From Oscillospiraceae bacterium (GTDB lineage: Bacteria; Bacillota; Clostridia; Oscillospirales; CAG-272), in contig SVTS01000026.1 of assembly GCA_015063645.1 (NCBI GenBank), positions 1-33,360 of the forward strand: a stretch of DNA of 33,360 bases, given 5' to 3'. Under the pieces are notes generated by a model. The model ran no database searches and had not been told where the DNA came from. It saw nothing but the letters and a program-made list of their open reading frames with translations. Positions 18,766 to 27,423 of this stretch are shown here, piece after piece. The position numbers and the translations under genes are program-made. Position 1 is the first letter of the stretch. Each line of letters opens with the position of its first letter.

Positions 18766-18969
18766 TTTCCGGGCTGCTTCGGAAAGTTCGCTCAGATCGC
18801 GGGCGCATTCCCGCAGGACGTCGGCGAGGAAAGCGGCGGCGGGCGCATACGAACGGGCGGTATCGCGGCTGTGCTCCATTGCCTCCGAGAGGGCTTCCAG
18901 CGCGTTCACAGCGCCGCTCAGACGCACGGCGGCACATTCGCCGCGGTCGAGTATTTCTGTGTCTCTCAT
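18763..18969 (-). CDS. Small hypothetical protein
   Basis: 68 aa, ATG 18969 with aggagg-type RBS, in line with neighbouring minus-strand genes. Confidence 0.55.
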   Translation of the reverse strand: MRDTEILDRGECAAVRLSGAVNALEALSEAMEHSRDTARSYAPAAAFLADVLRECARDLSELSEAARK

Positions 18970-18985
18970 GCCTCTATGCCTCCTT

Positions 18986-19261
18986 TCACGCTATGGTGAA
19001 TCGGTGGGTGACGGTGAGGCGGGTATAGGCGGCGTAGATGTCCGCGTGATCCCGCTTGAATGCCGCGCTGTCAAAGCGGCTGGAGGATACTTTCGTGTAC
19101 CGTGCGCGGTACTTACCCGCCCGGATCTCGTTCGTCCCTCTCTCCGTCATGTGTGCTTTCAGTTCCGTGCGGATGGTTTCCGCTTCCTCTTCCGCTTCGC
19201 GGATCAGTGCTTCCAGCTCGGAGAGGGTGTTCAGCTTGCCGTAAATTTCGCATTCTTTCAT
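18986..19261 (-). CDS. Phage/element-type small coiled-coil protein
   Basis: MKECEIYGKLNTLSELEALIREAEEEAETIRTELKAHMTERGTNEIRAGKYRARYTKVSSSRFDSAAFKRDHADIYAAYTRLTVTHRFTIA; RBS aggag. Confidence 0.65.
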   Translation of the reverse strand: MKECEIYGKLNTLSELEALIREAEEEAETIRTELKAHMTERGTNEIRAGKYRARYTKVSSSRFDSAAFKRDHADIYAAYTRLTVTHRFTIA

Positions 19262-19423
19262 GTGGGGTACTCCTTTTGTGTTAAGTAGTGCAGAGGGCGG
19301 GATATCGGGGGCGTTCAACATCTATTGCTTTAGCAAATCTCACTCTCTCTGATCCACACCGAATATTATGCGCCGTCTTGGGCGGTTTCCCGTGCGTCAG
19401 CGTCTCCCGCTCTCTGTGTATAT

Positions 19424-19452
19424 ATTATATCACACTTTGCGCAAAGTGTAAA
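19424..19452 (-). promoter_or_regulatory. Putative minus-strand promoter of the accessory operon
   Basis: Minus strand TTTACA (19447-19452), 17 bp, TATAAT (19424-19429); the spacer contains most of operator 1. Confidence 0.65.
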
Positions 19453-19511
19453 GATGGAATGTTGCACAAACTTTGCGCAAAGAGTTTGTGTGGTTTGTAC
19501 ATTGCGCAAAG
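19432..19511. promoter_or_regulatory. Array of three TTGCGCAA operators
   Basis: ACACTTTGCGCAAAGTGT (19432-19449, perfect 18-bp palindrome), CTTTGCGCAAAG (19471-19482), TTGCGCAA (19502-19509). Confidence 0.8.
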
Positions 19512-19530
19512 TGCGCAGGCGTGGTATAAT
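19502..19530 (+). promoter_or_regulatory. Putative promoter of the RHH-Fic operon
   Basis: TTGCGC (19502-19507), 17 bp, TATAAT (19525-19530); RBS GGAGGTGA before ATG 19551. Confidence 0.7.
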
Positions 19531-19550
19531 AATGGCGGAGGTGAATCACC

Positions 19551-19760
19551 ATGGCAGAAGAAAAACAGAAATTCAATAAAACCGCGTATGATAACGCGTT
19601 TATAGCCAAAGCCTATGACCGTATCAATCTGACTGTACCGAAAGGCGATAAGGATAAAATCAAAGCCCACGCGGAGAAGCATGACGGCGGAAGCGTCAAC
19701 GGCTTCATCCAGCGGGCAATCCGGGAGACAATGGAGAGGGACGGGGAGAGGGACGCATGA
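19551..19760 (+). CDS. Arc-like ribbon-helix-helix protein (putative antitoxin/repressor)
   Basis: AYDRINLTVPKGDKDKIKAHAEKHDGGSVNGFIQRAIRETMERD: RHH beta-strand plus helices. Confidence 0.85.
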   Translation: MAEEKQKFNKTAYDNAFIAKAYDRINLTVPKGDKDKIKAHAEKHDGGSVNGFIQRAIRETMERDGERDA

Positions 19761-20425
19761 AACACTACGAAGACAAATACACACTCACACCCGAGGAGAG
19801 CCGCTTCCTCGCGAAAAAGAAGTGGGACGAAAACGTATACTGCGGCATGAAGATGGAGAACCGCGCCGTAACCTTCCCGCAGACGCGGACGATTCTGGAC
19901 GGTGTGAACGTCCCCGGCGTACAGCTGGACGATATTCAGGCAATTCTCAACATGCGGGATGCATGGCGGCACATCCTCGCCACGATCCCCGATCCGCTGA
20001 CGCTGGACTATATCTGCAGCCTGAATGCGTTCATTGCGCGGAATGAGGCTCTGGTGTGGGGCAAACTGCGCACCGGGCGCGTTGGAATCTCGGGCACGGA
20101 GTACACGCCGCCTGTCCCCGATGAGGCGCAGGCGCGTGCAGAGTTGGCAGGGATCATGGAAGCGGACGCCACGACAACGAGCAAAGCCCTTGCGCTGTTC
20201 GCCTGGGGAACGCGGTCGCAGCTGTTCTGGGACGGCAATAAGCGCACCAGCCTTGCGGCGGCGAATAAGCTGCTGCTGGCATCCGGTGCGGGCATGCTGA
20301 CTATCCGTGAGGCGGACATGATGGAGTTCAACGTGCATCTGCTGCATTGGTACGATACCGCCGAATCTGAGCCGCTGACAGATTATCTGTACGCCCATGC
20401 GATTCAGGGGATCGAGATGGGATAA
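19757..20425 (+). CDS. Fic-domain protein with non-canonical motif (Gln in place of catalytic His)
   Basis: Core motif SQLFWDGNKRTSLAAANKLLL versus canonical HxFx(D/E)GNGR; ATGA overlap with the RHH gene. Confidence 0.85.
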   Translation: MKHYEDKYTLTPEESRFLAKKKWDENVYCGMKMENRAVTFPQTRTILDGVNVPGVQLDDIQAILNMRDAWRHILATIPDPLTLDYICSLNAFIARNEALVWGKLRTGRVGISGTEYTPPVPDEAQARAELAGIMEADATTTSKALALFAWGTRSQLFWDGNKRTSLAAANKLLLASGAGMLTIREADMMEFNVHLLHWYDTAESEPLTDYLYAHAIQGIEMG

Positions 20426-20480
20426 ATATTGCGGGAGAGAGGTTTCCCGAAGTGAGCACAGCGAGCTTTGGGGGTTCCCG

Positions 20481-20512
20481 GGAGAGGGACGGTCATCGTC
20501 CCTCTCCTGCTT
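20481..20512 (+). terminator. Terminator of the RHH-Fic operon
   Basis: GGAGAGGGACG-gtcat-CGTCCCTCTCC followed by tgctttt. Confidence 0.75.
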
Positions 20513-21139
20513 TTATGCTTGAAGCCCGAGCGAAGCGCGGAGAAATCCACGCAGACAAGCCACAGCGGGCGCAGGGCGCACGTTCGGCTGTCGGCGGCAT
20601 GGTTTAGCGTCCAAGCGGAGAGCGCCGCAGAGAGATGCACAGCGGCATTGTACGCCATGCCAAGAGTAATGTCGGGTATCCCCCACCCCTTGCGCCGTCC
20701 GCACGTTTCCGCTGTACAATGGGCAGGATCACTCTTTCCCCCTCCGGCTCGCGCACGCGCACGCGCGCGGAAAAAAATATTGCGTGGAATGCATGGCAGG
20801 GAATCCCTCTCGGGGAGATCAGGCGGCGTCAGTGTGATTTACCGGTGCCGGTATACCTCCCACCCAGGGGTGCTGAAACCGCAGAGAGGGAAGCGCCACA
20901 CGGTAAGGCACCCCCAAAAACAGGAAATATTCCGGAAATGAATATTTTACCGGACGTCCGGCAGTTTCCGGAGATTTTGAGCGTCCGTTTTTACCCCATT
21001 CTGACCCCAATTTTTACCCCTGATACGATTATTTTTGCTTGTGCACGATTGTACACCGGAATTGAAAAAAGCCGAAAAAGCCCTGAAAATAAAGGCTTAT
21101 TTCGGCTGGATTTTTTTGGATGAAATGTGCGGTTTATAA

Positions 21140-21162
21140 TTCAAATCTCTCCTTCTCCGCCA
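21140..21162 (+). other. attR core of element E1
   Basis: Exact 23-bp copy of the tRNA-Ser 3' end, TTCAAATCTCTCCTTCTCCGCCA. Confidence 0.88.
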
Positions 21163-21164
21163 TT

Positions 21165-21192
21165 ACCCAACGGCACTTTTGTGTCGTTGGGT
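21165..21192. terminator. Hairpin immediately downstream of attR
   Basis: ACCCAACG-gcacttttgtgt-CGTTGGGT. Confidence 0.5.
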
Positions 21193-21368
21193 ATATTCAT
21201 TTCTGGGGATTTCGGCAATACGCAACGAATCTTTCCACGGATTTAACACTGCGTCTGCCGACTTTAAGACATTTCCGGGTTTTCCGGGGATGTCTTTTCT
21301 CTTTTTCTGAGAGAATTTTTGAAAAACTGCCCTCGAAAAAGCGAAAGATGTTCTCGTTCACAATCATT

Positions 21369-22604
21369 TTACAATTGCGTCATCTGTTCTTCGGGACTGA
21401 GCAGATTTCCAATAAAGCGATAAAATATCTTTATCTCTTGTACTCTCTCTGAATCCGTAGATGCCTGACCGATTTCAATGTGGTCGATCAGCAGATACAC
21501 AACCGCTCGGGTGAGATGGGTGATATTCTTGTACTGCTGAACAAGATCAATCCATTTTTCGATGCGGTCGTCAGTATCCTGATACCTGACGAATTTTTCA
21601 GTAAGTGCGGTGCGCTTTTCATTAAGTTCCGTCTGCTCCTGAATATACCCACTCATCAACGAATTGAAAACCGCTTCCGGCAACTTGCCTGCACATTTAT
21701 CCTCATAGAGTGATTTAATATTTTTGTCGATGGTATCCAGACGAATCTGTAATTCCCGGATTGAGACTTCCAGCTGTCGCTTCTCGGCAATGCTGTTTTT
21801 ATTCATTGCTTCGGAAAGTTCCCGCGCCAGCAGCTCATGCTCTGCAGCCGCAAATCGAGCATGACAGCGGATATCGTTCAGGACAAAAGCGGACAGCGCC
21901 GATTCTTTAATGGAGTGGGTTGTACAGGCTGTTTTACCATTGTTCAGATATCGGCTGCATCGGTAATAACCGATAGTATTATCATTTGTCACTTTGGCGG
22001 TATGCGACAGATGTGAACCGCAGTCTGCGCACTTCAGAATCCCGGCAAACAGAGCCACCTCCTCGTCCGCACTCATCTGGCGTCCACGGTGCATTTTGTT
22101 TTCCAAACGATGCTGAACACGATTCCAAGTATCCATGTCAATCAGAGGCTCGTGTGTACCCTCTACGACAATCCAGCGATCCGGCTCTACCTGCACGCAC
22201 TTTTTCGTCTTAAAGGACGCTATACGGCGCTTACCCTGCACCATATTCCCGATGTACACCTGATTGCGGAGCATCTGCATGATAGACGCACTTCCCCAAT
22301 GGTTGTTGTCGGTTGGTTTCGGATGCTGTCCGCCCGGAAACTGAGAAAAGCAGAAACGCGGGGAATCCACCCCTTCCGCATTCAGCCGATCTCCGATTTT
22401 TCGCGCGCTGTCTCCGGCTGCAAATTCGCTGAAGATACGGCGCATAATCCCGGCGGCATATGGATCGATTTCAAGGATGTGCTTGTCCTCTGGAGACTTG
22501 CGATACCCATATGGAGCCTGACTTCCCATGAACTTTCCCTGCTGAGCGCTGGTTTTTTTTACCTGACGCACCTTTTTGGAGATGTCCCGGGGGTACCACT
22601 CATT
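21369..22604 (-). pseudogene. Large serine recombinase lacking its N-terminal catalytic domain
   Basis: The frame extends upstream of the annotated GTG as NEWYPRDISKKVRQVKKTSAQQGKFMGSQAPYGYRKS and then meets a stop shared with the neighbouring gene; zinc motif CADCG...YYRCSRYLNNGKTAC present; no catalytic-serine domain. Confidence 0.85.
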
Positions 22605-23508
22605 TTACAAATTGTGTTACTTCATTTTCCCAGACAATGGATTCAACAAGTTTGGTATCATATATCATTCCAGCATTCTTTGCTGCTTTGGATACAGCGA
22701 ACGGCTGAAATTTTGACACATAATATCTAACTGAAAAATCCTCAAATTGAATTGTCCCTTCAATATCATCCGGATCCTTTCTGAAAACGCAAAAACCACT
22801 TGGAATATAAGCGCATAGAGCTGAATCGACAGGCAGTAATGTTCCGCCATCTCCACCAATCAACAATGTGTAACTATTGCCTGCGTTAGAATGAAAATAA
22901 ATCGCATTCGCACTATATGATTTTATGCCGGAACGCATATAATCTAATAACGGATGATCTTTCTCCAATACAGCGTCATATAAAAGAATAGAACTGTTTT
23001 GGGTACAATACAGTGCTCTGAGTGTTATGCCTTGTACCATATTGTAATGGTTATATTCACCCTCAAATGAAGTCATTTTCAGAGAAGCCGAATTGTTGTT
23101 TTTATCTGTAATACTTGTCAGGGGTTGGTCGATACCTTCTGCAAAATAAATCAGGAATTGTTTGCATTTATTCACACAAGAGATCGTATATGTAATTCCA
23201 TTTTCCGCGAGAAGTGTATATTTATCATAATGAGCCACTTCCGTTGTATATAGATTATTCTCGCGGGGATCGTATATAGCCATGACAAATTCATTCTGAT
23301 CTTCCGAGAGAAATTGTGCTGCGAATTCAATGGTTCTATTTCCGATTTCTGCTGCTTCTTTTAATATGGTAACCGCACCGTCACTTCTTTCATAGAAAAC
23401 AATTGGCTCTGCGGCGTTTTTATACCGCAAAACAGATATTATAATCATCGAAATAATAAGTAATCCTGCAGCAAGTATAATGAGAACCTTTTTATTTGGT
23501 TTTATCAA
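22600..23508 (-). CDS. Membrane-anchored protein of unknown function associated with the ABC exporter
   Basis: N-terminal TM (KKVLIILAAGLLIISMIIISVL), long extracytoplasmic domain; overlaps the ATPase gene end. Confidence 0.7.
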   Translation of the reverse strand: MIKPNKKVLIILAAGLLIISMIIISVLRYKNAAEPIVFYERSDGAVTILKEAAEIGNRTIEFAAQFLSEDQNEFVMAIYDPRENNLYTTEVAHYDKYTLLAENGITYTISCVNKCKQFLIYFAEGIDQPLTSITDKNNNSASLKMTSFEGEYNHYNMVQGITLRALYCTQNSSILLYDAVLEKDHPLLDYMRSGIKSYSANAIYFHSNAGNSYTLLIGGDGGTLLPVDSALCAYIPSGFCVFRKDPDDIEGTIQFEDFSVRYYVSKFQPFAVSKAAKNAGMIYDTKLVESIVWENEVTQFVK

Positions 23509-24166
23509 TTAAAACACCATCCTCCATCCAATACTGACGCGGACATCTTTCGGCAACGTTATCATCATGAGTTACGATCAATATTGATAAGCCCTCTTTG
23601 TTAAGATCTTCAAGCAAGTCCATAATAGAGTTTGACGTTCTGCTATCCAATGCACCGGTCGGTTCATCTGCCAATATTAGCCTTGGTGATGTGATAAGGG
23701 CTCGTGCAATCGCTACGCGCTGGCGTTGTCCACCGGATAATTGATTTACTTCTTTGTTTGCCTGATCGCCAATACCAAGCCGATCCAATATATCCAATGC
23801 GGATTTTTTCATATGAGCATAAGGTGTCTTCCCAAAATAAAGTGGAAGCATGGTGTTAAACAGGACACTTTTCTGGTTAATCAGCGAAAAATTCTGAAGA
23901 ACGAATCCAATCTTAGTATTGCGGATGTTTGCCAACTGTGTGTCCTTCATAGTATGAATATCCGCTCCATCAAAGAAATAGGTACCGTTATCAAACGTAT
24001 CAAGACAACCGAGGATATTCAAAAGTGTGGATTTTCCGGCGCCGGAACGCCCGCGAATCGAAACCATATCCCCCTGTAATAAAGAAAAACTCACATTCTT
24101 GAGTGCATGAAATTTCTGATCTCCTATTTTATAATATTTATTCAATCCATCTATTTTAATCATCAT
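23492..24166 (-). CDS. ABC transporter ATPase, MacB/LolD type
   Basis: Walker A GRSGAGKST, signature LSGGQRQRVAIARAL, Walker B LILADEPTGALD. Confidence 0.95.
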   Translation of the reverse strand: MMIKIDGLNKYYKIGDQKFHALKNVSFSLLQGDMVSIRGRSGAGKSTLLNILGCLDTFDNGTYFFDGADIHTMKDTQLANIRNTKIGFVLQNFSLINQKSVLFNTMLPLYFGKTPYAHMKKSALDILDRLGIGDQANKEVNQLSGGQRQRVAIARALITSPRLILADEPTGALDSRTSNSIMDLLEDLNKEGLSILIVTHDDNVAERCPRQYWMEDGVLIDKTK

Positions 24167-25386
24167 TCAGTCCTCCTGCGAATTTCCATAGGCGATTTCT
24201 TAATGTAGGTAAACAAAGCCACAACAACCGTAAGAATAATCATTCCGCTCATATATATCAAGATTGGAATAATCATGCTGCTATCAATGTAACAATTGTC
24301 TTTATAGATACGTCCATCATCTGTACGGAACATATATGGATCGACCAAAATATTCAGAATATTCAACAGGCAGGGGACTGCTGTAATTATCAATAGTGCG
24401 GTTGCAATGATACAGATACTCTTTTTCTTCGAGCATCCGACAATGTAGTATATCGAATACTCTTCCAGTTTCTTTTCTGTCATCAACAAGGATAGTGAAA
24501 AAGCTGCCACAGTTGAAATAATAAACGCATAAAGTGGAAACGGCAGTTTCGTTTTTACACGATAAGAATTGACTTCGTTGGTGTTTTCAATTATATCGTC
24601 ATACGTGTAATACCTTCCGGTATTATTCAGCAGTTCCGTTACGGCGTTTCTGTTGGCATCAGAGATATCCGATTCAAGCAAAACAAAATAATTTTCATAT
24701 TCTGTCACATATACCCCTAAACTGTTCAGCTGCTCCCGAAGGAAAGAAGAATCGTACATCATGATGACATTATCGTAACACTTAAACAAGCGATCAGCAC
24801 TATCTCCCCCAAGCATTTGCGGAATGTAAGCGGGATACGCCATCTTACCTGCTGCTGTTACAGTAAGCGTTCCGTTTCCCAACGTACATACGACTGATTC
24901 ACCGATCTCTGTGTTTTCAAACATACTTCCTCCCACAACACATTCATCTGTAAATGCAGGAGAGATCCATTCTCCGGAACTCATGTCCAATTTGAAGCGT
25001 GAAATCATTTCTTCATCATATAAAATGAAATTTACGAATTTGTCCTGGAATAATCCGGTAAGAACCCGATTAACGCATAAGCCTTCTACACCATCAATAG
25101 CAAGCAACTGCTTTTTCACAATTGCATCCTGAGCTTGCTGCTCTTCAGCAGAGAGCATATAATAATCATCGTTTTTCGCGGGAATATAATATAAGGCATT
25201 TTCAAGAGACGATGACATGTACACTTTTTTAGCATATCCTATGTAATTATTGATTCCCAGTACATTGACAAATGTATATATTGCAAATGTCATGATTATC
25301 ATTATGATCAAAAGGGATGGTACTGACCCGCGATAGTATTCCCATACAAGTTTCATGTGTTTTTTCATAAGTACCTCACCTGACAT
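24163..25386 (-). CDS. FtsX/MacB-like ABC permease
   Basis: N-terminal TM, large extracytoplasmic region, three C-terminal TMs; operonic with the ATPase. An internal ATG (MKKHMKLVWEYY) may be the true start. Confidence 0.8.
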   Translation of the reverse strand: MSGEVLMKKHMKLVWEYYRGSVPSLLIIMIIMTFAIYTFVNVLGINNYIGYAKKVYMSSSLENALYYIPAKNDDYYMLSAEEQQAQDAIVKKQLLAIDGVEGLCVNRVLTGLFQDKFVNFILYDEEMISRFKLDMSSGEWISPAFTDECVVGGSMFENTEIGESVVCTLGNGTLTVTAAGKMAYPAYIPQMLGGDSADRLFKCYDNVIMMYDSSFLREQLNSLGVYVTEYENYFVLLESDISDANRNAVTELLNNTGRYYTYDDIIENTNEVNSYRVKTKLPFPLYAFIISTVAAFSLSLLMTEKKLEEYSIYYIVGCSKKKSICIIATALLIITAVPCLLNILNILVDPYMFRTDDGRIYKDNCYIDSSMIIPILIYMSGMIILTVVVALFTYIKKSPMEIRRRTE

Positions 25387-26455
25387 TTGTTAGATTCTGC
25401 GCAGTCGAGTGATTGTGTAATTTATGGATCATTGGTATCATCGGAATTTCCGATAAGATCAAAACGAGAATTGCAAGAACCGAATAATCTTTCCATGTAT
25501 ATTGCAGACCGTCGAATATATTGATTGCAGCAAAAACGGTATCATATAGCGCAATATGAAGAATAATCGCAATGATTACAGCTATTCCGGAAATCATAAG
25601 ATTATCCAGCAGCAACATTCCTGCAATCTGTCTTTGATTTGCACCGACTACACTATATACAACAATCTCTTTTGTATTTTGCTCGATCATATACTGCATA
25701 AGCATGGAAAACGTAAACAGACATATCAAAAGCATAAATGAAAGATAGACAATGTTAGAAACAGATTCGTTTTTGTCTTTGTCTACGATTCGATGTGGAT
25801 CCTCAATTTCTGCTGTAGGAAGCTGCTGCTTCAATTTTTCTATCAGTATTTGACTATCATTCTCAGATAGTATTTCATGTGTTAGCAATGTAATTCGATA
25901 AGCTGCGAATTCAGAAGAAAAATCATCTATGGATACAACAAAAGAGCTGCTGTCCAGATTTTCACCGGTAATTTTGTATTCGTGTGATTGCACTGTAATT
26001 TGTTCCTGTGAACTTCCGCTTTTCAATAAATTTCCCGGAACAATGATGCTTCCGATTTGATCGGGAGCATAACTGCCGCGCTTCAGATTAAGCGAATAGG
26101 CTTCCGGATAATAGGACGTGATATAATAAGTATCCTGATGTATTGTCAAGTTTTCGGCATCTTCATTCAGATCTTCTGATGACAAGAATGCTTCCACGCG
26201 AATCATTCCCACATCATCACAGATATTATGGAGTAATGTGCGATCCACAGATACAGCATTCTGGAAACTCAAGGTATATGTACGATAAGCAATATCATTC
26301 TGTGCTGAGTTCACTTTATATGTTACACCATTGCCGAGAAAATACGCAAAGGTAAGAATACAGGCAATACTTCCTACCAGATATATGCAAAAGAATAATC
26401 TCTGCTGTCGAAAGTAATTGCCAATTCGTGACAGCGCTAACGATAGAAATTTCAC
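25376..26455 (-). CDS. FtsX/MacB-like ABC permease
   Basis: Same topology; GTG start preceded by aaaggagg. Confidence 0.8.
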   Translation of the reverse strand: MKFLSLALSRIGNYFRQQRLFFCIYLVGSIACILTFAYFLGNGVTYKVNSAQNDIAYRTYTLSFQNAVSVDRTLLHNICDDVGMIRVEAFLSSEDLNEDAENLTIHQDTYYITSYYPEAYSLNLKRGSYAPDQIGSIIVPGNLLKSGSSQEQITVQSHEYKITGENLDSSSFVVSIDDFSSEFAAYRITLLTHEILSENDSQILIEKLKQQLPTAEIEDPHRIVDKDKNESVSNIVYLSFMLLICLFTFSMLMQYMIEQNTKEIVVYSVVGANQRQIAGMLLLDNLMISGIAVIIAIILHIALYDTVFAAINIFDGLQYTWKDYSVLAILVLILSEIPMIPMIHKLHNHSTAQNLTNVR

Positions 26456-26470
26456 ATTACTCCTCCTTTT

Positions 26471-26593
26471 TCACTGAAATGTGTTAGTTATTATATTTTT
26501 CAATATACACAGACAAGCTTCAGGTTCTTGTATTGTATAAAGCTTACATCTATCTGCAATAGTTATTTCTACGCTGGTATATCCTTCGCACAT
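26471..26593 (-). CDS. Candidate 40-aa small ORF upstream of the ABC permease
   Basis: MCEGYTSVEITIADRCKLYTIQEPEACLCILKNIITNTFQ, read by hand on the minus strand; AGGTGAG 11 nt upstream. Too short for the supplied track. Confidence 0.3.
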   Translation of the reverse strand: MCEGYTSVEITIADRCKLYTIQEPEACLCILKNIITNTFQ

Positions 26594-26675
26594 TGATTGG
26601 TCTGCTCACCTATATAACGCATTGCCGAAAAAAATCTCACGGGATATCTGGAAAATTTTCTCGAAAAAAGATGTG

Positions 26676-26709
26676 AAAAAACGATGCCATTTTACCAGCA
26701 TCGTTTTTT
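26676..26709. terminator. Bidirectional rho-independent terminator
   Basis: AAAAAACGATGC-cattttacca-GCATCGTTTTTT. Confidence 0.88.
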
Positions 26710-26715
26710 ACGTCT

Positions 26716-27423
26716 TTATGATATTGATTCGGCATAAGTAATTAATGAGTCAATGTCAATGTTACCACTGATCGTGTATGCATATACACCATCATTCCAC
26801 AAAATGGTTTTGTATTCTGTTTCGCTTATCATATATGTAGTTGTTTTGCCATCATGGCCGTTAACATTAACGGCACTCATTACAGTATCGTGGTTCGACA
26901 ACATGACCTCATATTTGTCCAGCAGGTTTTGTTGGTAAGTGATCAGAACATCATCCTTTTCGTACTCAACGGAGAAGTCATATTTATTCTTTATTCCCTC
27001 GTATCGTTTGAATTCTTCTCCTATCAGAGGTTCTTTGTATTCAAGAATTTCCGTCGGTACGTCGATATCATCATCCGTCACATAGGTGAAAAAGATACTT
27101 TCCTTATACCACTGCGTGATGACTTGCCAAATGGCGTCCCGTACCGCTTCGACACTCAACAGTGAAGCAAAACCAATAGCCATAACAACCAGCACTACGA
27201 CGGCAACTCTCTTAATTGTCTCTAATCCGGGACGGTATTGCTTATGTCGTTCAGCATAATTCCGTTCCCGATTCACGCGGCGATAAATTTTCTGTTTATC
27301 TTTATCTGAAAGTCTGATCTCAGGATCAGCATTATTATAAATATCCAGCTCTTTATTTTTTGTATAGGGCATCGCTGCATAGAGCATAATATCCAAGTCA
27401 TCCAGATGCGATGATTTATTCAT
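26716..27423 (-). CDS. Putative anti-sigma factor, single TM, DUF4367-like C-terminus
   Basis: Cytoplasmic N-terminus, TM VAVVVLVVMAIGFASLL, C-terminal domain ending DIDSLITYAESIS; overlaps the sigma gene. Confidence 0.8.
   Translation of the reverse strand: MNKSSHLDDLDIMLYAAMPYTKNKELDIYNNADPEIRLSDKDKQKIYRRVNRERNYAERHKQYRPGLETIKRVAVVVLVVMAIGFASLLSVEAVRDAIWQVITQWYKESIFFTYVTDDDIDVPTEILEYKEPLIGEEFKRYEGIKNKYDFSVEYEKDDVLITYQQNLLDKYEVMLSNHDTVMSAVNVNGHDGKTTTYMISETEYKTILWNDGVYAYTISGNIDIDSLITYAESIS

Noticed and set aside
18650-19288. 212-aa plus-strand ORF downstream of the consensus promoter
   Set aside because: The frame passes through the likely terminator and is antisense to two better-supported small genes; an sRNA is the simpler reading.
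20468-21123. Overlapping plus-strand ORFs downstream of Fic (20468-20941, 20635-21123)
   Set aside because: Low-complexity Arg/Ala/Pro content, overlap the terminator and repeats, and have no convincing RBS or domain.
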